NCBI GenBank assembly: GCA_946408315.1
Contig: CAMJRV010000160.1
Coordinates: forward strand, 1-6,043
From: an uncultured Bacillota bacterium
GTDB lineage: Bacteria; Bacillota; Clostridia; Peptostreptococcales; Anaerovoracaceae
Direction of reading: 5' to 3'
DNA: 6,043 bases
Shown here: piece after piece, positions 6,034 to 6,043 of the stretch
How positions within the stretch are numbered: position 1 is the stretch's first letter
Layout of the letters: every line of letters begins with the position of its first letter
Translations under genes and position numbers: made by a program
The notes under the pieces: model-generated
Told to the model about the DNA's origin: nothing
What the model saw: only the letters and a program-made list of their open reading frames with translations
Database searches by the model: none

Positions 6034-6043
6034 GGATTGGAGG
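6034..6043 (+). promoter_or_regulatory. Ribosome binding site of a divergent gene starting outside the window
   Basis: The window ends in AGGATTGGAGG, a strong Shine-Dalgarno with no start codon after it before the edge. A + strand gene therefore probably begins within about ten bases of the end. The alternative is that ATG at 6028 is itself the start (MKGLE), but it has no good ribosome site. The gene would be divergent from the exporter, a common place for its regulator. Confidence 0.55.

Overview
The window looks like a chromosomal segment of a Gram-positive anaerobe of the Firmicutes, most likely Clostridia. This is inferred from strong GGAGG-type ribosome binding sites, several likely TTG starts, a two-motif 'copper amine oxidase N-terminal-like' secreted protein of a type common in Clostridia and Paenibacillus-like bacteria, and RocR/BkdR-type sigma-54 activators. 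No rRNA, tRNA, insertion sequence or CRISPR array is visible.

Layout. (1) Bases 2-1126 (+) are the 3' part of an NtrC/AtoC-type response regulator whose receiver domain begins before the window. (2) Bases 1174-1968 (+) encode a second sigma-54 activator AAA+ module. It resembles the RocR group but lacks both an N-terminal sensor domain and a C-terminal Fis helix-turn-helix, and its end shows a probable frameshift. (3) Bases 3010-1985 (-), convergent with (2), encode a secreted protein with a signal peptide, an unrecognised domain, a Pro/Ala linker and a repeated YNINGNNYFKLRD motif. It has its own sigma-A-like promoter. (4) Bases 5883-3132 (-) form a compact operon of ABC ATPase, ABC-2 permease and HlyD/YbhG-type membrane fusion protein, together a predicted efflux transporter. 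(5) Bases 5940-6043 are a regulatory region with overlapping promoter elements and several palindromes. It ends in a ribosome binding site for a + strand gene that starts just outside the window, presumably divergent from the exporter.

How they fit together. The ATPase and the single permease would form a homodimeric ABC-2 transporter, with the fusion protein extending the path beyond the membrane. The divergent gene is a natural candidate for the local regulator. A 12-base palindrome next to the exporter promoter recurs with 10 of 12 bases identical inside the promoter of the secreted-protein gene, so the two units may share control. The two sigma-54 activators have no visible target here, because no -24/-12 promoter was found in the gaps. 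Overall the genes belong to known families. The least ordinary points are the stripped-down second activator and the shared palindromes.
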